A stretch of 49,458 bases of DNA from JBCCGG01 sp039029395 (lineage in GTDB: Bacteria > Pseudomonadota > Alphaproteobacteria > Kiloniellales > JAKSDN01). The translations under genes were made by a program, and so were the position numbers. Below, piece by piece: positions 16,212-24,721 of the stretch (positions are counted from its first letter, which is position 1; each line of letters opens with the position of its first letter). Below the pieces are notes generated by a model that saw nothing but the letters and a program-made list of their open reading frames with translations, was not told the DNA's origin and ran no database searches. The DNA is taken from contig JBCCGG010000043.1 of assembly GCA_039029395.1 (NCBI GenBank), forward strand, positions 1 through 49,458, given 5' to 3'.

Positions 16212-18122
16212 TTATGCGGGTGCCGCAGCTTCAGACTGAAGTCTAGTGACTGCATCTGAGAGCGCAAGGACCTCTTGCGCCTTGCCGCCAAGCCGGCGCA
16301 GGGCGACGGTCTCGTCGTCGGCCTCTCGGCCGCCGACCACCGCGATCACCGGAATCTTGGCGTGCGAATGCTCTCGCACTTTAAAGTTAATTTTCTCGTT
16401 ACGCAGGTCGAGCGTGGCGCGAAGACCGGCCGCACTTAGGGCCGCCTGGACCCGACGTCCGTAGTCGTCGGCATCGTTGGTGATGGTCGCGACCACGACC
16501 TGGACCGGTGCCAGCCACATGGGAAAGCGCCCGGCGTGCTGCTCGATCATGATCGCCAGGAAGCGCTCGAAGGAGCCTATGATCGCCCGGTGCAGCATGA
16601 CCGGCCGGTGCTTGGCGCCGTCCTCGCCGACGTAGTTGGCGTCCAGGCGCTCGGGCAGAACGAAGTCGACCTGGAAGGTGCCGCACTGCCAGTCCCGGCC
16701 GATCGCGTCGCGCAGCACGAACTCCAGCTTGGGGCCGTAGAAGGCGCCCTCGCCCGGGTTCATGGCGTAGTCGATGCCGGTCTCCTCGATGGCCTCCTTG
16801 AGCGCCGTCTCGGCCCGATCCCAGGTCTCGTCCGAGCCGGCCCGGATCGGCGGCCGGTCGGCGAACTTGATCACCACGTCCTCGAAGCCGAGGTCCCGGT
16901 AGATCGAGATCAAGAGCTCGCAGAAATCCACCGTCTCGCTGTTGATCTGGTCCTCGGTGCAGAAGATGTGGGCGTCGTCCTGCACGAAGGCGCGCACCCG
17001 CATCAGGCCGTGCAGGGCGCCAGACGGCTCGTTGCGGTGGCAAGCGCCGAACTCCGCCAGGCGGATCGGCAGCTCCTTGTAGCTGGTGATGCCCTGCTTG
17101 AAGACCTGCACGTGGCCCGGGCAGTTCATCGGCTTGACCGCCAAAATCCGGTCCTCGGACTCGGCGATGAACATGTGCTCGCGGAACTTGTCCCAGTGGC
17201 CCGAGGCCTCCCACAGGCTGCGGTCGATCAGCTGGGGCGTCTTGATCTCCACATAACCGGCGGCATCCAGGCGACGGCGCATGTAGTCCTCGACCGTGCG
17301 CCACAGGGTCCAGCCCTTGGGATGCCAGAACACGCTGCCGACCGCTTCCTCCTGGAGGTGGAACAGCTCCATCTCACGGCCCAAGCGCCGGTGGTCGCGC
17401 TTCTCGGCTTCCTCCAGCATGCGAAGATAGGCTTTGAGCTGCTTTTCCGTTTCCCAGCAGGTCCCGTAGATGCGCTGCAGCTGCTCGTTCCTGGAATCGC
17501 CGCGCCAATAGGCGCCCGAGACCTTCATCAGCTTGAAGGCATGGCCCAGCTTGCCGGTCGACGGCAGGTGCGGGCCGGTGCACAGATCGAGCCAATTGCC
17601 CTGGCGGTAGATCGAGATCTCCACGTCGTCGGGCAGGGTCTGGATGTGCTCGGCCTTGTACTTCTCGCCGATCTCTTGGAAATGGCGGATCGCCTCGTGG
17701 CGGCTCCAGACCTCGCGCGTGATCGTCTCGTTGCGATCGACGATCTCGTGCATGCGCGTCTCGATCTTCTCCAGATCGTCCGGCGTGAAAGGCTCGGCGC
17801 GGGCGAAGTCGTAGTAGAAGCCGTTCTCGATCGCCGGGCCGAAGGTCACTTGGGTTCCCGGATAGAGCTCCTGGACCGCCTCGGCCATGACATGGGCGCA
17901 GTCATGGCGCAGCAGCTCCAAGGTGTCGTCATGGCCCCGGGTGACGATCTCGACCGCCACGTCCTCTTCGAGCCGGTGGGCCAGATCCAGCACGTCGCCA
18001 TTGAGCTTGAGGGCCAGCGCGTCGCGCGCCAGGCCGGGGCCGATCGACGCCGCCAGCTCGGCGCCGCTGACCGCGCCCTCGAACTCCCGCACGTTTCCGT
18101 CAGGCAGCGTGATCGCAACCAT
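16212..18122 (-). CDS. thrS: Threonyl-tRNA synthetase
   Basis: A 636-residue class II synthetase. The ATG at 18122 gives the normal N-terminus MVAITLPDGNVREF, beginning the TGS domain (1-62). The SAD editing domain follows. The catalytic core has zinc-ligand MNCPGH, motif 2 with RNEPSGALHGLMRVR and motif 3 GSFERFLAIMIEQH. The C-terminal anticodon domain has ATITNDADDYGRRVQ. An in-frame upstream start would extend through a terminator hairpin and is unlikely. Its leader is unusual, with an intrinsic terminator 17 bases before the ATG. It is the first gene of the translation cluster. Confidence 0.96.
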   Translation of the reverse strand: MVAITLPDGNVREFEGAVSGAELAASIGPGLARDALALKLNGDVLDLAHRLEEDVAVEIVTRGHDDTLELLRHDCAHVMAEAVQELYPGTQVTFGPAIENGFYYDFARAEPFTPDDLEKIETRMHEIVDRNETITREVWSRHEAIRHFQEIGEKYKAEHIQTLPDDVEISIYRQGNWLDLCTGPHLPSTGKLGHAFKLMKVSGAYWRGDSRNEQLQRIYGTCWETEKQLKAYLRMLEEAEKRDHRRLGREMELFHLQEEAVGSVFWHPKGWTLWRTVEDYMRRRLDAAGYVEIKTPQLIDRSLWEASGHWDKFREHMFIAESEDRILAVKPMNCPGHVQVFKQGITSYKELPIRLAEFGACHRNEPSGALHGLMRVRAFVQDDAHIFCTEDQINSETVDFCELLISIYRDLGFEDVVIKFADRPPIRAGSDETWDRAETALKEAIEETGIDYAMNPGEGAFYGPKLEFVLRDAIGRDWQCGTFQVDFVLPERLDANYVGEDGAKHRPVMLHRAIIGSFERFLAIMIEQHAGRFPMWLAPVQVVVATITNDADDYGRRVQAALSAAGLRATLDLRNEKINFKVREHSHAKIPVIAVVGGREADDETVALRRLGGKAQEVLALSDAVTRLQSEAAAPA

Positions 18123-18138
18123 GGTCTTGCATCCAGTC

Positions 18139-18161
18139 AAAAAAGGCCCGGGTCTCGGGCC
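18139..18161 (-). terminator. Intrinsic terminator in the thrS leader
   Basis: On the minus strand GGCCCG, loop AGACC, CGGGCC is followed at once by six T (18144-18139). This is a textbook intrinsic terminator, but it lies only 17 bases before the thrS ATG and after a good promoter. No minus-strand gene ends just upstream (the nearest starts at 19872 and ends at 18658). It therefore looks like an attenuator rather than an ordinary gene end. Confidence 0.7.
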
Positions 18162-18171
18162 CGGACGGCGC

Positions 18172-18199
18172 AATTTAGAACCAAACCAAGGCCTGTCAA
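18172..18199 (-). promoter_or_regulatory. Putative thrS promoter
   Basis: Minus-strand TTGACA (18199-18194), a 16-base spacer and TAAATT (18177-18172). The predicted start of transcription falls a few bases before the terminator hairpin, so the leader would be about 40 bases long. Confidence 0.6.
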
Positions 18200-18297
18200 G
18201 GCGCGCAGCCCGGTGGCTTTTGGCCGATCATACGCTGGCCCGGACGTCTCACCATGGATTAGATGCGGCAAGATTCAGTGGGGACGCTAGGCTAGGA

Positions 18298-18684
18298 GAC
18301 GCGCGTGGCCTGATGGGCGACTACGATGGCGCGTCCGAGAGCCTCGAGCGGGCGATGCGCCTCAGCCCGCGGGGTCCGGGCCGGTCCTTTTGGTTCGCTG
18401 GCAAGGGCATCGTGGCCTACATCGCCGAGCGCCACGAAGACGTGGTCGAGAACGCGCAGGTGATGCTGCGGGTCAACCCCATCTTCGCCTCGGCCCACCG
18501 CCAGGTGGCTGCCAGCCTGGCCATGCTCGGCCGCGACGAGAAGGCACGCGCCGCCATGGCCCGTCTGCGTCAGCTGATGCCCGATCTCACCCTGTCGAGG
18601 GTGACCAAGATGATTCCGGTCAAGGACCCGGCGGCTGAAGCGCGCTGGCTCGAGGGCCTAAGGCGGGCCGGCCTGCCCGATTAG
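18298..18684 (+). pseudogene. Remnant of an adenylate cyclase-type TPR C-terminus
   Basis: About 128 in-frame codons ending at TAG 18684. They resemble the C-terminal TPR region of alphaproteobacterial class III adenylate cyclase/TPR proteins: ARGLMGDYDGASESLERAMR, LSPRGPG, AHRQVAASLAMLGRDEKARA, then LTLSRVTKMIP and EARWLEGLRRAGLP. The cyclase domain and the first repeats are missing, and no start or ribosome site precedes the homologous part. I read it as a 5'-deleted pseudogene. Its last 27 bases overlap the 3' end of the opposite glycosyltransferase gene. Confidence 0.7.
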
Positions 18685-19872
18685 CAGCTCGTCGTAGACC
18701 GCCAGAGTCTTGCGGCACATCTGCTCGAGCGAGAAATGGGCCCGCACGTGGGCGATCGCCCGTTCGCCCAAAGCTTCCCGGTCGGCCTCGCTCAGGCTCA
18801 AGGCTTGGCGCAAGGCGTCGGCAAGCGCGTCCGGATCGCCCGGCGCGAACAAAAAGCCGGTCTCACCCGGCGTGACCTGCTCTGGCGCGCCGCCGTGGTC
18901 GGCGGCGACCACCGGCCGGCCCATGGCCTGGCCCTCGCCGATCACCCGGCCGAAGGCCTCGGGCTCGATCGAGGCATTGACCACCACGTCAGCGAGGCGG
19001 TAGGCGGCGGCCATGTCCTCGCAATGATCAAGCAGGAAGGCCCGGCCCGCCATGCCGCGCGTCGTGATCTCCCGCTCGAGCTCCTGCCGGTAGGCCGAGC
19101 GGCCCTGGTCGGCGCCGACCATGACGCAGCGCAGATCCAAGTCGTCGAGGCGGGACAGCGCCTCGAGCAGTAGCTGCTGGCCCTTCCAGCGGGTCAGGCG
19201 GGCCGGCAGCAGGACCACCGGCACGCCGTCGTCGAGCCGCCACTCGGCGGCCAACTTGGCGAGCCGCTCGGGCGCCACCGAGTCCGGGTCGAAGCGCAGC
19301 AAGTCGACGCCGCGCTGCACCACGCGCAGACGCGCGGGATTGATCTTGTAGTTTTCCTTGATGTGCCGGGCGATGAACTGGGAGTTCGCGATAACCCGCT
19401 CGCCCTGGGTCATGATGCCATTGTAGCGGCGCTTGAGCTCGCTCTTGAAGTTGTAGGTGCCGTGGAAGGTGGTGACGAAGTGGGCGCCGCCACGCTTACA
19501 GGCGGCCATCGCGCTCCAGGCCGGCGCCCGGGAGCGGGCGTGCACAACCTGGATCTCGTAGCGCGCGATCAGCGCCATCAGGCGGTCGGTGTTGCGCAGC
19601 ATGGTCCAAGGGTTTTTGGAGGCCATGGGCAGGGCAAAGTGGGTCGCGCCCGCGCGTTTCAGATAGGGCTCCAGGGCGCCGCCCTCCGAGGCCACCAAAG
19701 CCGTGCCGCCGGCCTCGACGATGGCCTGGGCGATCTGGACCGTGCCGCGCTCGACGCCGCCGGTCTCCAGGCGCGGCAACACCTGCAGCACGACCGGGCG
19801 GCCACCTTTTCCCTTGGCCCCGCCGGTGCTAGCGTCGGCCGGGCCTTCAGCCCTGGTGCGATCGGACTCCAT
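18658..19872 (-). CDS. Glycosyltransferase family 4 protein
   Basis: A 404-residue GT-B fold glycosyltransferase (GT4-like). The N-terminal acceptor half has VLQVLPRLETGGVERGTVQ, typical of GT4 enzymes. The C-terminal donor half has LLPARLTRWKGQQLLLEAL and the nucleotide-sugar EAFGRVIGEGQAMGRPVVA motif with its E-x7-E pair. It probably works on lipopolysaccharide or an exopolysaccharide at the cytoplasmic membrane face. ATG 19872 is preferred because GGGGGA lies before it; ATG 19917 in the same frame adds 15 residues. At 19872 it shares a CATG with the opposite hydrolase start. Confidence 0.9.
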   Translation of the reverse strand: MESDRTRAEGPADASTGGAKGKGGRPVVLQVLPRLETGGVERGTVQIAQAIVEAGGTALVASEGGALEPYLKRAGATHFALPMASKNPWTMLRNTDRLMALIARYEIQVVHARSRAPAWSAMAACKRGGAHFVTTFHGTYNFKSELKRRYNGIMTQGERVIANSQFIARHIKENYKINPARLRVVQRGVDLLRFDPDSVAPERLAKLAAEWRLDDGVPVVLLPARLTRWKGQQLLLEALSRLDDLDLRCVMVGADQGRSAYRQELEREITTRGMAGRAFLLDHCEDMAAAYRLADVVVNASIEPEAFGRVIGEGQAMGRPVVAADHGGAPEQVTPGETGFLFAPGDPDALADALRQALSLSEADREALGERAIAHVRAHFSLEQMCRKTLAVYDELLIGQAGPP

Positions 19873-20647
19873 GACGCCATCCCCCAAGCGGCTCGCCCGA
19901 CCGGGCGGCCAATCCATCGCCTACCATAGGACGCCGGGGCGTGCACCCGGCATCGTCTTCCTGGGCGGTTTCATGTCGGACATGAGCGGCACCAAGGCCC
20001 AGGCGCTGGAGCGCTACGCTGTGGCCCGGGGTCAGGCCTACTTGCGCTTCGACTATCAAGGCCACGGAGTCTCCAGCGGGCGTTTCGAAGAGGGCACGAT
20101 CGGGCTTTGGGCCGCGGACGCGGTCGCCGCCCTGGACGGCGCCAGCGAGGGCCCGCAGATCCTGGTCGGCTCCTCCATGGGCGGCTGGATCATGCTCTTG
20201 GTCGCGCTGGCCCGGCCCGAGCGGGTCGCGGGCCTGGTCGGCATCGCTTCCGCGCCCGACTTCACCGAGGAGCTGATCTGGGGCGAGATGGACGCCGAGC
20301 AGCGCGCCGAGCTGGCCGCGCGGGGTGTCGTCTATCAGCCGTCGGACTACGACGAGCAACCCTATGCCATCACCCAGGCGCTGATCGACGAGGGCCGCGA
20401 CCACTTGCTTTTGGGCAGCGAGATCCCGCTCGACTGCCCGGTCCGTCTGATCCACGGAATGGCCGATCAAGACGTGCCCTGGCAGGTCTCCCTGCGCCTG
20501 GCCCAGCGCGTGCGCTCGGCCGACGTGGAGCTGACCCTGGTCAAGGCCGGCGCCCACCGGCTGTCGGAGCCCGACGACATGGCCCGGCTCGAAAGGATGC
20601 TCGATGCTTTGCTCGCCGGGCTATCTAGCGGAAACAGGGCCATATGA
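19871..20647 (+). CDS. Alpha/beta hydrolase
   Basis: A 258-residue cytoplasmic alpha/beta hydrolase, similar to ABHD10/acyl-thioesterase-like proteins. Visible features are the oxyanion strand IVFLGGFMSDMSG, the nucleophile elbow VGSSMGGW (Ser102), an acid in GMADQDVPW and the base in GAHRLS. The substrate is unknown, probably an acyl ester or thioester. The ATG at 19871 has no clear Shine-Dalgarno and overlaps the start codon of the divergent glycosyltransferase, so the start needs confirmation. Confidence 0.88.
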   Translation: MTPSPKRLARPGGQSIAYHRTPGRAPGIVFLGGFMSDMSGTKAQALERYAVARGQAYLRFDYQGHGVSSGRFEEGTIGLWAADAVAALDGASEGPQILVGSSMGGWIMLLVALARPERVAGLVGIASAPDFTEELIWGEMDAEQRAELAARGVVYQPSDYDEQPYAITQALIDEGRDHLLLGSEIPLDCPVRLIHGMADQDVPWQVSLRLAQRVRSADVELTLVKAGAHRLSEPDDMARLERMLDALLAGLSSGNRAI

Positions 20648-20741
20648 TGAGGTAGGGACTCACAGGTTTTGCTTGCCTCAACTTTATTATCGTGTAACAA
20701 TCATTTTTAGTCATTTAACATTAAATCTGAAAACAACTGTG

Positions 20742-21272
20742 ATGATCGAAAGAATTCGACGGGTCAGCCGCGCGATGTCGTTGCTGTGCCTGGTCGGCAT
20801 GGTCGGACTGCCGATATCTCTCGCTCTCGCCTGGGCCACTCCCGAGCTTCTGGGCGGCGCCTATCCGGCTTTGGAGAGCCAGTGGGGGCCGCCCGGCGAG
20901 CTACCCATCTTCAGCCGGGTGCTGGGCTTTCTCGTGTCGATGATACCAACGGCCTTGGTGATCTATGGACTAAGCCGCCTGCGCCGCCTGTTCCGGCTGT
21001 ACGAGGCCGGCGAGATCTTCAGCGCGGACGCGGCCCGCTGCCTGAAGCAGTTCGCGATCGCCGTCATGCTCCAGGCGGTACTGCGCCCGCTCAGCGGTGC
21101 GGTTCTTTCGGTCGTCGTGACCTTCCACAATCCGCCGGGCCAACGGATGCTGACCGTCGGGCTCGGCGGCGGCGAGTATGCCGCGTTACTGCTCGGCGGC
21201 CTGATGCTGGTGATTGCCTGGATCATGGGCGAGGGCGCCCGGATCGCCGACGAAAACCGCCAGTTCGTGTGA
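20742..21272 (+). CDS. DUF2975 membrane protein
   Basis: A 176-residue inner-membrane protein with four hydrophobic segments (about residues 9-31, 56-76, 97-120 and 143-163). The conserved DUF2975 middle is LRRLFRLYEAGEIFSADAARCLKQFA, cited here as LRRLFRLYEAGEIFS and ARCLKQFA. It is followed after 12 bases by a small XRE regulator, the standard arrangement for this family (as in YoaS-YozG), where the membrane protein may sense a signal. The upstream 90 bases are AT-rich and probably hold the promoter. No strong ribosome site precedes the ATG. Confidence 0.88.
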   Translation: MIERIRRVSRAMSLLCLVGMVGLPISLALAWATPELLGGAYPALESQWGPPGELPIFSRVLGFLVSMIPTALVIYGLSRLRRLFRLYEAGEIFSADAARCLKQFAIAVMLQAVLRPLSGAVLSVVVTFHNPPGQRMLTVGLGGGEYAALLLGGLMLVIAWIMGEGARIADENRQFV

Positions 21273-21284
21273 CCGGCAATCGCG

Positions 21285-21491
21285 ATGCCCATCATCGTTA
21301 GACTCGATGTCATGTTGGCCCGTCGCAAGATGCGATCGAAAGATCTGGCGCGCCAAATCGGCATCACCGAGCAAAACCTCTCGCTGCTCAAATCCGGCAA
21401 GGTCAAGGGCATGCGCTTCGAGACCTTGAACCGGATCTGCGCAGCGCTCGACTGTCAACCAGGCGACTTGCTGGAGCACCAGCCGGATTAG
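21285..21491 (+). CDS. Small XRE/Cro-type regulator (YozG-like)
   Basis: A 68-residue protein that is one helix-turn-helix domain: RLDVMLARRKMRSKDLARQ, then IGITEQNLSLLKSGKVKG and LNRICAALDCQPGDLLE. The C-terminal CQPGDLLE is the hallmark of the YozG-like group partnered with DUF2975. It probably autoregulates the pair. It ends convergently with the DUF1127 gene with a 4-base overlap. Confidence 0.9.
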   Translation: MPIIVRLDVMLARRKMRSKDLARQIGITEQNLSLLKSGKVKGMRFETLNRICAALDCQPGDLLEHQPD

Positions 21492-21706
21492 GCTTGCCAG
21501 AAGGGCTTGGCGGCCTCCTGGATGGCCTGCTCGCGGGTCAGCCCGATATCTCGCAGAATGTGGTCGCCGACTTTGGTCAGCCGCCGAAGCTCGCGCCGAA
21601 AGGCGGCGCGCTCGCGCCAGAGCGCCACCTGGGCGCCCAGCGCCGCAGCCAAGCCCGCCAGGTCCAGGACCCGAGGGCCGCGCTGCAGGATGGTGGTGAT
21701 GGTCAT
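21488..21706 (-). CDS. DUF1127 domain protein
   Basis: A 72-residue protein with the C-terminal DUF1127 motif RRLTKVGDHILRDIGLTREQA, cited as LRRLTKVGDH and ILRDIGLTREQA. Alphaproteobacterial members are small Arg-rich proteins; some act in phosphate or RNA metabolism, others have no known role. The N-terminal half is mildly hydrophobic. GGAG lies eight bases before ATG 21706. It diverges from the LysR gene at 21833 over an AT-rich region. Confidence 0.85.
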   Translation of the reverse strand: MTITTILQRGPRVLDLAGLAAALGAQVALWRERAAFRRELRRLTKVGDHILRDIGLTREQAIQEAAKPFWQA

Positions 21707-21832
21707 GGCGAGCTCCAATCGAGAGTCAGATAATTTCATAACGCTAGATAGATGTACGGCTCTAGTTCTGGGGTTACAAAGCAAGTTATCTCGGGTATAG
21801 ACTTAGGAAATTTCATAGCTTAGAGATCGCCC

Positions 21833-22690
21833 ATGCGCCTGCCGCCGCTCAACGCCCTGCGCGCTTTCGAGGCCGCCGCCCGCCACCAGAGCTTCTCCCG
21901 GGCCGCTGCCGAGCTGAACGTCACCCAGGGTGCGGTAAGCCGTCACGTGAAGCTGCTGGAAGAGCATCTGGGGGTCGCCCTGTTCCGCCGCCTGCCGCGC
22001 GGCCTGGAGCTGACCGAGCCGGGCCGCGGCCTGCTGCCGACCGTCAGCGATAGCTTCCGCCGTATCGCCGAGGCGGCCCGGCGCAGCGCGGCGGCGACCC
22101 GGGATTTGGACGTGATCTGCGCGCCCTCCTTCGCGATCCGCTGGCTGATCCCCCAGCTGGCCGGTTTCCAGGCGCGCCACCCGGAGCTGCGCGTGCGCCT
22201 CAACACCGACTGCACCTACTTCGGCGACTTCTACAAGGGCGAGTTCGACCTGGCGATCGACACCCACGATTCCCTACAGAACAACGACTACGAGATCCTG
22301 CCGATCCGCAAGGAGTACCTGACCCCAGTCTGCGCGCCGACGCTGGCCGAGCCCACCAACCTGGCCGACCAGATTCTGCTGCACGACTGCCTTGACTGGC
22401 AGCGCTGGCTGGCGGCGGCCGGCATTTCCGGGATCGACCCGCAAGACGGCCAGACCTTCCCCAATATGGACATGTCGGTCCGCGCGGCGATCGCCGGTCA
22501 AGGCATCGCGATCGGCGACCTCAGTCTGTTCAAGGAGGAGCTGGAGCGCGGCCAGCTGGTGGCGCCATTCGACTTCGTGCTCAGCGAGGACACCGGATAT
22601 TATCTGATTGCCGCGCCCGGCCGCATGGCCGAGCCCAAGATCGCCGCCTTCCGCGACTGGCTATTCGAAGAGATCGGCGAGGATCTCTAG
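21833..22690 (+). CDS. LysR-family regulator, GcvA-like
   Basis: A 285-residue LTTR. The N-terminal HTH is typical of GcvA-type proteins: MRLPPLNALRAFEAAARH, then SFSRAAAELNVTQGAVSRH and LEEHLGVALFRR. The C-terminal co-inducer domain (about 90-285) contains PSFAIRWLIPQLAGFQ. It lies 79 bases upstream of the BKACE operon on the same strand and is the obvious candidate to control it, although LTTR targets are more often divergent. Confidence 0.92.
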   Translation: MRLPPLNALRAFEAAARHQSFSRAAAELNVTQGAVSRHVKLLEEHLGVALFRRLPRGLELTEPGRGLLPTVSDSFRRIAEAARRSAAATRDLDVICAPSFAIRWLIPQLAGFQARHPELRVRLNTDCTYFGDFYKGEFDLAIDTHDSLQNNDYEILPIRKEYLTPVCAPTLAEPTNLADQILLHDCLDWQRWLAAAGISGIDPQDGQTFPNMDMSVRAAIAGQGIAIGDLSLFKEELERGQLVAPFDFVLSEDTGYYLIAAPGRMAEPKIAAFRDWLFEEIGEDL

Positions 22691-22769
22691 GGCGCCGTGC
22701 GGCTCGACGCGTGCCCGATTGACGTGCATGCTGGCGGCGGGTTAGGCGTCAGCAACTTGGGGGTTCTCC

Positions 22770-23702
22770 ATGGCCAAAGCGGGCAAAGTCATCATCACCT
22801 GTGCCGTCACCGGCTCGATCCATACGCCCTCCATGTCGCCCCACCTACCGGTCACGCCCGACGAGATCGCCGAGGCCGCGATCGGCGCGGCCGAGGCCGG
22901 CGCCGCGATCATCCACCTGCACGCCCGCGACCCCGAGGACGGCCGGCCGACCCAGGACCCGGAGGTCTTCCTCAAGTTCCTGCCGCGCATCAAGCAGGCG
23001 TCCAAGGCGGTGGTCAATATCACCACCGGCGGCGGCCCGACCATGCCGGTCGCCGAGCGCATGGCGCCGGCCGCCAAGCTGAAGCCCGAGATCGCCTCGC
23101 TCAACATGGGCTCCATGAACTTCGGGCTCTTCCCCATGCTGGGCCGTTTCAAGGAGTTCAAGCACGAGTGGGAGCTGAAGCATCTGGAGGGCAGCCGGGA
23201 CCTGGTGTTCAAGAACACCTACCAGGACATCGAGAACATTCTGAGCGCTTGCCGGGCCAACGGGACGCGCTTCGAGTTCGAGTGCTATGACATCGGCCAT
23301 CTCTACAATCTGGCCCACTTCCTGGACCGGGGCCTGGTGGAGCCGCCGCTTTTCGTGCAGAGCGTGTTCGGCATCCTGGGCGGCATCGGCCCGCACCCGG
23401 AAGACCTCATGCACATGCGGCGCACCGCCGACCGGCTGTTCGGCGAGGCCTACCGCTGGTCGATCCTGGGCGCCGGGCGGAACCAGATCCCGCTCGCGAC
23501 CATCGGCGCCGCCCTGGGCGCCAACGTGCGGGTCGGCCTGGAGGACAATCTCTGGCTCGGGCCTGGCAAGCTGGCCGAGTCCAACGCCCAGCAGGTCACC
23601 AAGATCCGCCAGGTGCTGGAAGGCCTTTCCCTCGAAGTGGCGACGCCCGACGAGGCACGCGAGATCCTCAGCCTCAAGGGCGGCGATCAGGTCGGCTTCT
23701 GA
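22770..23702 (+). CDS. Beta-keto acid cleavage enzyme (BKACE, DUF849)
   Basis: A 310-residue TIM-barrel, zinc-dependent enzyme that condenses a beta-keto acid with acetyl-CoA to give acetoacetate and a new CoA ester. Zinc ligands are in IIHLHARDP (His49, His51), and catalytic Arg, Glu and Asp lie in RVGLEDNLW (Arg254, Glu258, Asp259). The substrate-side loop reads TGSIHTPSMSP. The acidic residue that binds the amino group in 3-keto-5-aminohexanoate cleavage enzyme is not there, so the substrate is likely different. The gene opens a five-gene operon with one- to four-base overlaps or short gaps; TGATG joins it to the next gene. Confidence 0.9.
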   Translation: MAKAGKVIITCAVTGSIHTPSMSPHLPVTPDEIAEAAIGAAEAGAAIIHLHARDPEDGRPTQDPEVFLKFLPRIKQASKAVVNITTGGGPTMPVAERMAPAAKLKPEIASLNMGSMNFGLFPMLGRFKEFKHEWELKHLEGSRDLVFKNTYQDIENILSACRANGTRFEFECYDIGHLYNLAHFLDRGLVEPPLFVQSVFGILGGIGPHPEDLMHMRRTADRLFGEAYRWSILGAGRNQIPLATIGAALGANVRVGLEDNLWLGPGKLAESNAQQVTKIRQVLEGLSLEVATPDEAREILSLKGGDQVGF

Positions 23703-24721
23703 TGCAGGTCGTCTATTCCCCGGACCACGCCCGCCACCACCCCAAGCACTTTTTGGTCAGCGGCGCGTCCCAGGCCAACCCGGAGGTGCCCGAGCGGGCC
23801 GAGGCGCTATTGGCCGCGGCCCAGGGCGCTGGCCACCAGGTGGTCGCGCCCGCCGACCACGGCCGGGGACCGGTCGCCGCGGTCCACACGGCGGAGTACC
23901 TGCAGTTCCTGGAGCACATCTACACCCGCTGGCAGCGCATCGAGGGCGCCTCGGACGAGGTCGTGCCCAACATCCACCCGGACCGGCGCGACGGCGCCTA
24001 TCCCAAGTCGGCGGTCGGCCAAGCAGGCTACCACATGGCAGACACCGCCTGCCCGATCTCCGAGGGCACCTGGGAGGCGGCGCTCACGAGCGCGAACTGC
24101 GCGGTCAGCGCGGCCCAGCTGCTGCTCGGCGGCGCGGCGGTCGCCTACGCGCTCTGCCGGCCGCCCGGCCACCATGCCTTCCAGGACATGGCCGGCGGCT
24201 TCTGCTTCCTGAACAACTGCGCGATCGCGGCGCAAGTGCTACGCGATGCCGGCAAGCGGGTTGCGATCCTCGACGTGGACCTGCACCACGGCAACGGTAC
24301 GCAAGCCATCTTCTACCGCCGCGCCGACGTGCTGACGGTCTCGCTCCACGCCGATCCGGTGCGCTTCTATCCCTTCTTCTGGGGCCATGGCTCCGAGCGT
24401 GGCGCAGGGCCGGGACTCGGCTTCAACTTCAACCTGCCTCTGCCGCGCGGTACCGACGACGAGGCCTACCTGCTGGCCCTCGACCAAGCGCTGACAAGGA
24501 TCCGGGCCTTCGCGCCCGACCTGCTGGTGGTCGCGCTCGGCCTGGACGCCTACGAGGGCGATCCGCTGGCCGGCCTGGCAATCACCACCGGCGGCTTCGG
24601 CCTGATCGCCCGGCGCATCGCCGCCCTGGGCCTGCCCAGCCTGCTGATCCAGGAGGGCGGCTATCTGGATGAGGCTCTGGGGCCCAATCTGGTGAGTTTC
24701 CTGAGCGGCTTCGAAGGCTGA
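23702..24721 (+). CDS. Histone deacetylase-like / acetylpolyamine amidohydrolase family
   Basis: A 339-residue zinc amidohydrolase of the HDAC superfamily. The tandem histidines RPPGHHA (157-158) and zinc ligands DVDLHHG (Asp193, His195) and GLDAYEGD (Asp282) are all present, so it should be active. Bacterial members remove acetyl groups from polyamines or other N-acetylated small molecules. Its ATG overlaps the BKACE stop (TGATG) and its own stop overlaps the GNAT start. A deacetylase beside an acetyltransferase, aminotransferase and BKACE suggests an N-acetylated amine substrate for the pathway. Confidence 0.92.
   Translation: MQVVYSPDHARHHPKHFLVSGASQANPEVPERAEALLAAAQGAGHQVVAPADHGRGPVAAVHTAEYLQFLEHIYTRWQRIEGASDEVVPNIHPDRRDGAYPKSAVGQAGYHMADTACPISEGTWEAALTSANCAVSAAQLLLGGAAVAYALCRPPGHHAFQDMAGGFCFLNNCAIAAQVLRDAGKRVAILDVDLHHGNGTQAIFYRRADVLTVSLHADPVRFYPFFWGHGSERGAGPGLGFNFNLPLPRGTDDEAYLLALDQALTRIRAFAPDLLVVALGLDAYEGDPLAGLAITTGGFGLIARRIAALGLPSLLIQEGGYLDEALGPNLVSFLSGFEG

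Noticed and set aside
16536..18290. A 584-codon open frame opposite thrS.
   Set aside because: Shadow of thrS; composition and lack of homology argue against coding.
21732..21820. Direct repeat AATTTCATA at 21732 and 21809 between the DUF1127 and LysR genes.
   Set aside because: Nine bases in AT-rich DNA can recur by chance, and no T-N11-A site was clearly centred on them.
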